From NCBI GenBank assembly GCA_964511535.1, contig CAZEFW010000179.1:1-18765 (forward strand): a stretch of DNA of 18,765 bases. Reading direction: 5' to 3'. This DNA is from CAZCFB01 sp964511535. GTDB lineage: Bacteria > Myxococcota_A > Polyangia > GCA-2747355 > CAZCFB01. The position numbers and the translations under genes are program-made. This document shows, one piece after another, positions 14,490 through 18,765 of the stretch; the first letter of the stretch is position 1; every line of letters starts with the position of its first letter. The notes beneath the pieces were generated by a model. The model searched no databases. It worked only from the letters and a program-made list of their open reading frames with translations, and had not been told where the DNA came from.

Positions 14490-15707
14490 ATGGTGCAGGA
14501 ATCGAACCGAAGGATCCGTTTCTTCTCGCTGCTGACCCTGTGCGGCTTCGCGCTGCTGGCCGCCTGTAGCGATGATGACAAGACCTGCGAAAGCAACGCG
14601 AACTGCGCCGAGGGCCAGTATTGCAACGCAAAGGGGGTCTGTGACCTGGACTGCCGCAAGGACAGCGACTGCAGCGGCGGGCGGTGCAACTCGCTGGGCA
14701 AGTGCGTGGGCGGCATCCTGCCGGACGCGGGGACCAAGGACGCGGGTCCGGGCGGGGACCTGGGCGACCAGGGCACCCCGGACATGTCCGACCTGACCAG
14801 CGGGGTCGACCTGCCCGACATGGGGGATCTCACCTCCTCGCAGGACTACCTGCCCTGGCCTGACGCCACCGGCATCGGCGACCTGCCCGACGCCACCATG
14901 GCCGACGCGGGGCCCGGCACGGTGTGGATCTCCGTCTCGGCGGGCAAGTACACCATGGGCTCTCCCAGCAGCGAGATGTGTCGCGACAGCAAGAACGAGA
15001 CCTCCCACGAGGTGACCCTGAGCAAGAAGTTCGAGATCAGCCGCACCGAGGTGACCCGCCTGGAGTTCTACAAGGTGATGAACTACTCGCCGTCCAAGGT
15101 GGCGGGCTGCACCTCGGCCTGCCCCGTGGAGTTCGTCAGCTGGCACGAGGCGGCGGCCTACTGCAACGCGCTCTCCTCGGCCAACAGCCTGACGCCCTGC
15201 TACACCTGCACCGGCAGCGGCGCCACCTCCAAGTGCGACGTGGCGGCCTCGTACAAGGGCGCCAGCGCCATCTATGGCTGCCCCGGTTACCGGCTGCCCA
15301 CCGAGGCGGAGTGGGAGTACACCGCCCGGGCGACGACCACCACCGGCCTGTACAACGGCTCCATCGGCACCTGCACCGGCACCGACACCAACGCCAGCGT
15401 CATCGGCTGGTACAACATGAACGCCCAGGGCAAGTCGCACCCTGTGATGGGCAAGACGGCCAACACCTGGGGCGTCTACGACATGGCGGGCAACGTGATG
15501 GAGTGGACCAACGACTGGTACCAGGAGGACCTGGGCACGTCGGCGGTGAGCGATCCCTCCGGCCCCACCTCGGGCACCCAGAAGGTGACCCGCGGCGGCT
15601 CATGGTCCCAGGCCGCCCAGTACATGCGCTCCGCAGCGCGCCTCAAGGCGCTGCCCACCGGGCGGGGCGCGTTCCTCGGGTTCCGCTGCGCGCGGACCGT
15701 TCCTTAG
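14490..15707 (+). CDS. FGE-sulfatase-domain (SUMF1-like) lipoprotein with Cys-rich N-terminal region
   Basis: A 405-residue protein beginning with AAGGAG five bases before ATG 14490. The lipobox is LLAAC (Cys26). Residues about 32-72 hold closely spaced Cys pairs (CESNANCAEGQYC and similar, Dickkopf-like). Residues 73-143 are an Asp/Gly/Pro/Leu linker. Residues 144-405 are an FGE-like domain: GKYTMGSP, YRLPTEAEWEYTARA (from 267), DMAGNVMEW (331-339), RGGSW (368-372) and FLGFRCAR. Only the last Cys (Cys400) is present near the position of the formylglycine-generating active site; the paired Cys of true oxidases, expected soon after RGGS, are absent. It is therefore more likely a structural or binding FGE relative than a sulfatase activator. 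It sits on the cell surface or periplasmic face, divergent from a TonB receptor. Its stop lies seven bases from the convergent gene. Confidence 0.88.
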   Translation: MVQESNRRIRFFSLLTLCGFALLAACSDDDKTCESNANCAEGQYCNAKGVCDLDCRKDSDCSGGRCNSLGKCVGGILPDAGTKDAGPGGDLGDQGTPDMSDLTSGVDLPDMGDLTSSQDYLPWPDATGIGDLPDATMADAGPGTVWISVSAGKYTMGSPSSEMCRDSKNETSHEVTLSKKFEISRTEVTRLEFYKVMNYSPSKVAGCTSACPVEFVSWHEAAAYCNALSSANSLTPCYTCTGSGATSKCDVAASYKGASAIYGCPGYRLPTEAEWEYTARATTTTGLYNGSIGTCTGTDTNASVIGWYNMNAQGKSHPVMGKTANTWGVYDMAGNVMEWTNDWYQEDLGTSAVSDPSGPTSGTQKVTRGGSWSQAAQYMRSAARLKALPTGRGAFLGFRCARTVP

Positions 15708-15714
15708 CAGCTCT

Positions 15715-16269
15715 CTACAGCTTGGTCTTCTTCTTGGGCGGGCGCGGCTCGGCGCCTGAGATGTCGATGCCCGCGCGCTCCAGCACCGCCGGGGCCACGT
15801 GCACGGGCAGGCCGGCGCCCACGGCCAGGGTGATCAGATCCGACGGGCGCCCGTCGAGCCGGTAGCGCTTGCCGTCTGCGCCCTTGAGGTCGAGCTTGCC
15901 GATGAACACCTTCTCGCGCAGGTCCATCACCTCCACCCGCACCACCCGCGCGCCCAGGATCGCGAGGGTCGACTCCAGCAGGTCATGGGTCAGGGGCCGG
16001 GGCAGGCGGGATTTGCTCAGGCGCATCTGGATCGCGTGCGCCTCGCGGCGGCCGATCCAGATCGGCAGCACCTTCTTGCGATCCCCGGACTGCAGCACCA
16101 CGGCGTGGCCGCCGCTGCCGTGGCGGCGCACCTCGCGCACGGTCATCTCGATGAACCGCTCCCTGGTCTGCTTGACCGGGGGCGGCTTGGCGTCGGCGGA
16201 GCGAGGGAGCGCCGGCAACGTCACGAGCGCCGCCAGGAAGAGCGCCCCGGCTGTGCGTGTCTTGCCCAT
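15715..16269 (-). CDS. Exported bifunctional-nuclease (DUF151/BFN) domain protein
   Basis: A 184-residue protein. Residues 40-170 match the DUF151 domain: FIEMTVREV, VVLQSGDRKKVLPIWIGRREAHAI, LPRPLTHDLLESTLAILGA, RVEVMDLREKVFIGKL, DGRPSDLITLAVGAGLPVHV and VLERAGI. Members of the family have been reported to have RNase/DNase activity, and many bacterial copies are cytoplasmic. Here a clear signal peptide (hydrophobic 8-20, cleavage near ADA/KP at residue 27) precedes the domain, and the C-terminus is Lys/Pro-rich. No lipobox is present, so the protein is probably soluble in the periplasm. ATG 16269 has a perfect TATAAT eight bases upstream and no ribosome binding site. It is convergent with the FGE-like gene and divergent from the parvulin gene. 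Confidence 0.85.
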   Translation of the reverse strand: MGKTRTAGALFLAALVTLPALPRSADAKPPPVKQTRERFIEMTVREVRRHGSGGHAVVLQSGDRKKVLPIWIGRREAHAIQMRLSKSRLPRPLTHDLLESTLAILGARVVRVEVMDLREKVFIGKLDLKGADGKRYRLDGRPSDLITLAVGAGLPVHVAPAVLERAGIDISGAEPRPPKKKTKL

Positions 16270-16277
16270 TATCGGTA

Positions 16278-16306
16278 ATTATAGGCCAAGGCAGGTGGGT
16301 TGCCAT
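16278..16306 (-). promoter_or_regulatory. Strong promoter of the DUF151 gene (leaderless candidate)
   Basis: On the - strand, ATGGCA (16301-16306, four of six -35 matches), a 17-base spacer, then a perfect TATAAT (16278-16283), then eight bases and the ATG at 16269. The eight-base gap is too short for a Shine-Dalgarno at normal spacing after a standard transcript start, so translation is probably leaderless. This is the best promoter match in the window. Confidence 0.6.
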
Positions 16307-16338
16307 CGGCCGTAACATGGTGCAGGAATCAGGTGATC

Positions 16339-17511
16339 ATGCGTTTCCGGTGCTCCGTTCTGACAATCGCCGCTGCTTGCGTGGCTCTCGCCACGGGTTG
16401 TGACGGCTGCGGCCGGGGGGATCCGCGGCCCGCTGCGCCCGACGCGGGCCGGACCGGGCGGGCGGCGTCCAGGCTCCCGCTACCGCCCGGCCATGACCTC
16501 CCCACCCGCATGTGCGCCACCCACCTGCTCGTGTCCTACAAGGGGGCGTACCGCGCGCCCACGTGGATCAATCGCAGCAAGGAGCAGGCGCAGAAGCGCG
16601 CGGCCGAGCTTCACGCCGCGGCGACCAAGGATCCTTCGCGGCTGGAGGAGCTGGCACGCGGGCACTCCGACGCGCCGCGCGCGGCCGAGGGGGGATACCT
16701 GGGCAACTGGAGCCAGGGCAAGATGGTGCGGGAGTTCGAGATCGCGGTGTCCCGCGTGGCCCCGGGGACCATCGTCCCACAGCCCGTGGAGACTGCCTTC
16801 GGCTTCCACATCATCCGGCGCGAGGTGTTGATGGCCGAGGAGAAGATCTCGGGGGCGCACATCTTGATCTCCCACCAGGCAGCCCTGCGGGCGCCCAGGG
16901 GCGTCACGCGGAGCCTGCAAGAGGCGCGCGCGCTGGCCAGGGACCTCAACGGTCGGCTCGCCAGGGAGCCCGCCAACTTCGACTCCCTGCTGCGTCGCTA
17001 TTCGGACGGCCCGCGGGCGGATCGTGGCGGCGGGCTCGGGCTATGGACCACCGGGCATGCGGGGCGGCCGCCGGCCATCGATCGCGCGCTGCTGGCCCTG
17101 CCCATCGGCGGCATCGCCCCGGGCCCGGTGGAGACCTCCTTCGGGTTTCACCTGCTCAAGCGGCTGAAGATCCTGCAGCCCGCGCTGCTGTCGGGGGCCC
17201 ACATCCTGGTGTCTTACCAGGGCGCCGTACGCAGCCCGGCGAGCGTGGTGCGCAGCAGGGCCGAGGCGCGGGTGCGGGCCCACAAGCTGCACCGGAAGCT
17301 GAAGCGCAAGCCCGCGGCCTTCGAGGACATGGCCCGGTCCAACTCGGACGATCCGTCAGGCAGGGTGGGCGGCGACCTCGGCAGCTGGCCGCCGGGGCAG
17401 CTGCACCCGAAGTTCGAGGCCGCGCTCAAGGACCTGAAGCCGGGCAAGCTCTCGCGGCCGGTGGAGACCCCCTTCGGGTTTCACATCATCCGTCGCGTGG
17501 CGGCGAAGTAG
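16339..17511 (+). CDS. Lipoprotein with three tandem parvulin-type peptidyl-prolyl isomerase domains
   Basis: A 390-residue protein with a signal peptide and lipobox ATGC (Cys21), then a short Pro/Arg linker and three homologous rotamase domains at about 60-163, 173-277 and 287-388. Each repeats the same landmarks: a start such as HLLVSYKGAYRAP, AHILISHQAALRAP or AHILVSYQGAVRSP; a RSKEQA-like helix; a GG-LG-W block; and a PVET-FGFH end (FGFHIIRR, FGFHLLKR, FGFHIIRR). Parvulins catalyse proline isomerisation and assist folding of exported proteins. SurA-type chaperones have two domains plus a substrate-binding module, which is absent here. The start could be GTG 16333 (AGGA five bases upstream) instead of ATG 16339. 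The - strand gene downstream ends nine bases from its stop. Confidence 0.88.
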   Translation: MRFRCSVLTIAAACVALATGCDGCGRGDPRPAAPDAGRTGRAASRLPLPPGHDLPTRMCATHLLVSYKGAYRAPTWINRSKEQAQKRAAELHAAATKDPSRLEELARGHSDAPRAAEGGYLGNWSQGKMVREFEIAVSRVAPGTIVPQPVETAFGFHIIRREVLMAEEKISGAHILISHQAALRAPRGVTRSLQEARALARDLNGRLAREPANFDSLLRRYSDGPRADRGGGLGLWTTGHAGRPPAIDRALLALPIGGIAPGPVETSFGFHLLKRLKILQPALLSGAHILVSYQGAVRSPASVVRSRAEARVRAHKLHRKLKRKPAAFEDMARSNSDDPSGRVGGDLGSWPPGQLHPKFEAALKDLKPGKLSRPVETPFGFHIIRRVAAK

Positions 17512-17512
17512 C

Positions 17513-17534
17513 GCCCGGCATCAGTCCGCCGGGC
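17513..17534. terminator. GC hairpin spanning convergent gene ends
   Basis: GCCCGGC (17513-17519), eight-base loop, GCCGGGC (17528-17534). The loop contains the stop codon of the - strand gene, and the stem starts two bases after the + strand stop. No T-run follows on either side, so termination would need Rho or the stem alone. It partly overlaps coding sequence. Confidence 0.3.
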
Positions 17535-18402
17535 CGAGCCGCTTGCCCTCGGCGTCGTAGACATACCAGCCGCGGCCCGCCTTTCGCCCCAGGTGGCCGG
17601 CCTTCACCTTGCGCCGCAGGATGCGCGGCGGGTACCAGCGCGCGTCGCGGGTCTCACGGTACAGCGCCATCAGCGCGCCGTGGGTCACGTCGAGGCCCAC
17701 CATGTCGCCGGTCTCGAACGGGCCCATGCGCCGGCCGGTGGCCAGCCGCATCCCCTTGTCGATGTCCTGCACGGTCCCGACGCCGTCCTGGAACAGGCGC
17801 ATGGCCTCGAGGTTGCCTGGCAGGTTGATCCGGTTGACCAGGAAGCCGGGCACGTCCTTGTTTACCAGGATCGCCTCCTTGCCCAGGCGCTCCACCAGGG
17901 CCTTGCCCGTGGACACCGTCTCGTCGCTGGTGGCAACGCCGCGCACCACCTCCACCGCCTGCATCATCGGCACCGGGCTGAAGAAGTGCAGCCCGAGCAC
18001 CCGCTCCGGGCGCCCTGTGCAAGCGGCCAGCTCGGTGATCGGGATGGCGCTGGTGTTGCTGGCGATGATGCACCCGGCGGGCAGGACCCCGTCGAGCGCG
18101 CCGAGCAGCTCCTGCTTCACCGCCAGGTCCTCGAACACGGCCTCGATGGCCAGGTCCGCGTCTGCCGCCCCGTCCAGCGCGGTGGAGGTGCTGATGCGCC
18201 CCAGGATCTCGTCCCGGTCTCCGGCGACCTTGCCCTTCTTCAACAGCTTGCCGACAGACCAGGCGATGCTCTCGCTCGCCTGCCGCAGCGCCGCCTCGCT
18301 CACGTCGGTCAGGGTCACCTGCAGCCCGGCCACCGCGCTCACCTGGGCGATCCCCCCACCCATCAGCCCCGCCCCAGCCACAAAAATCCGCTTGATCTCC
18401 AT
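17521..18402 (-). CDS. hbd: 3-hydroxybutyryl-CoA dehydrogenase (3-hydroxyacyl-CoA dehydrogenase)
   Basis: A 293-residue cytoplasmic NAD(P)-dependent dehydrogenase of the length usual for single-domain Hbd/PaaH enzymes. It has the dinucleotide-binding GAGLMGGG (10-17), Asp33 at the end of the second strand, SNTSAIPI (115-122), LGLHFFSPVPMM (catalytic His139), Glu151 in VEVV, and DVPGFLVNRI (Asn190). The reaction interconverts 3-hydroxyacyl-CoA and 3-oxoacyl-CoA in butyrate-type metabolism or beta-oxidation. ATG 18402 is chosen because GGAGGAG lies nine bases upstream and the protein then begins directly at the first Rossmann strand; a longer frame starts inside the palindromic repeat. The acyl-CoA dehydrogenase gene lies upstream on the same strand, 107 bp away, suggesting a fatty-acid/butyrate operon. 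Confidence 0.93.
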   Translation of the reverse strand: MEIKRIFVAGAGLMGGGIAQVSAVAGLQVTLTDVSEAALRQASESIAWSVGKLLKKGKVAGDRDEILGRISTSTALDGAADADLAIEAVFEDLAVKQELLGALDGVLPAGCIIASNTSAIPITELAACTGRPERVLGLHFFSPVPMMQAVEVVRGVATSDETVSTGKALVERLGKEAILVNKDVPGFLVNRINLPGNLEAMRLFQDGVGTVQDIDKGMRLATGRRMGPFETGDMVGLDVTHGALMALYRETRDARWYPPRILRRKVKAGHLGRKAGRGWYVYDAEGKRLGPAD

Positions 18403-18423
18403 GCCGCCTCGCTCCTCCAAATT

Positions 18424-18508
18424 AAATGTCAAGTAGGGGGGTCAGACCCCACCACATGACATATTAATAAAATGTCAAGTAGGGGGGTCAGACCCCACCA
18501 TATGACAT
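18424..18508. repeat. Two direct copies of a 39-bp palindromic intergenic repeat (GGGGTC-A-GACCCC core)
   Basis: Copies at 18424-18462 and 18470-18508 differ at one base and are separated by seven bases. Each is an imperfect palindrome with a regular plan: ATGTCA, six unpaired bases, GGGGTC, A, GACCCC, six bases, TGACAT. The second copy ends one base before the stop codon of the acyl-CoA dehydrogenase gene. Similar GGGGTCAGACCCC palindromes are common REP-like intergenic repeats in proteobacterial-type genomes; the link is from memory of the motif and is not proven here. In the transcript each copy would form a hairpin between the two genes. Confidence 0.8.
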
Positions 18509-18509
18509 T

Positions 18510-18765
<256 letters not shown>

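Noticed and set aside
14489..16330. The 15-mer CATGGTGCAGGAATC occurs at 14489-14503 (start of the FGE-like gene) and 16316-16330 (before the parvulin gene)
   Set aside because: A repeated 15-mer in a window of this size and composition is not very improbable. The two occurrences have different roles (start codon in one, untranslated in the other) and flanks do not match.

Overview
This is a GC-rich (roughly 70%), gene-dense window. It most resembles a Myxococcota-type (former Deltaproteobacteria) genome. The clues are a very large Ser/Thr kinase fused to a STAND-type NTPase and WD40 repeats, many small lipoproteins, a Cys-rich plus Asp/Pro/Gly linker lipoprotein with an FGE-like domain, and an acyl-CoA dehydrogenase/3-hydroxyacyl-CoA dehydrogenase pair. 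Phylum placement is inference from gene style; there is no rRNA in the window. I found no tRNA, rRNA, CRISPR array, transposase or integrase.

Layout. (a) 1-176 is the acidic C-terminal tail of an unknown + strand gene. It is followed by a low-complexity GCC/CTC-type repeat and the first of three octamer-plus-hairpin elements. (b) 430-6857 (+) holds a 1783-residue kinase/STAND/TM/WD40 protein whose stop overlaps the GTG start of an exported endonuclease/exonuclease/phosphatase-fold lipoprotein. (c) 6943-8990 (+) holds a nucleoside-phosphorylase-like enzyme whose stop overlaps the ATG of an ADP/ATP-translocase-like membrane carrier, a plausible nucleoside/nucleotide salvage pair. (d) A 126-bp inverted repeat separates these from two small - strand envelope genes (9102-9825). 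(e) 9865-12200 (+) holds a polytopic flippase-like protein and a zinc-metallopeptidase lipoprotein. (f) 12279-14312 (-) is a TonB-dependent receptor, transcribed divergently from (g) an FGE-like lipoprotein (14490-15707, +). (h) 15715-16269 (-) is an exported DUF151/bifunctional-nuclease-like protein, divergent from (i) a lipoprotein with three parvulin domains (16339-17511, +). (j) 17521-18765 (-) holds 3-hydroxybutyryl-CoA dehydrogenase downstream of a truncated acyl-CoA dehydrogenase, with a duplicated GGGGTC-A-GACCCC palindrome between them.

Most products act in the cell envelope: five probable lipoproteins, a TonB receptor, two polytopic membrane proteins and a membrane-anchored kinase. 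The window therefore looks like core or accessory envelope and metabolic DNA, not a mobile island or a recognisable defence locus. The most interesting patterns are in the spaces between genes. There are three copies of a period-8 tandem array followed by a short-loop hairpin. There is also a recurrent arrangement in which a -10-like hexamer lies 6-9 nt before the start codon with no Shine-Dalgarno, suggesting that several genes make leaderless or nearly leaderless mRNAs.
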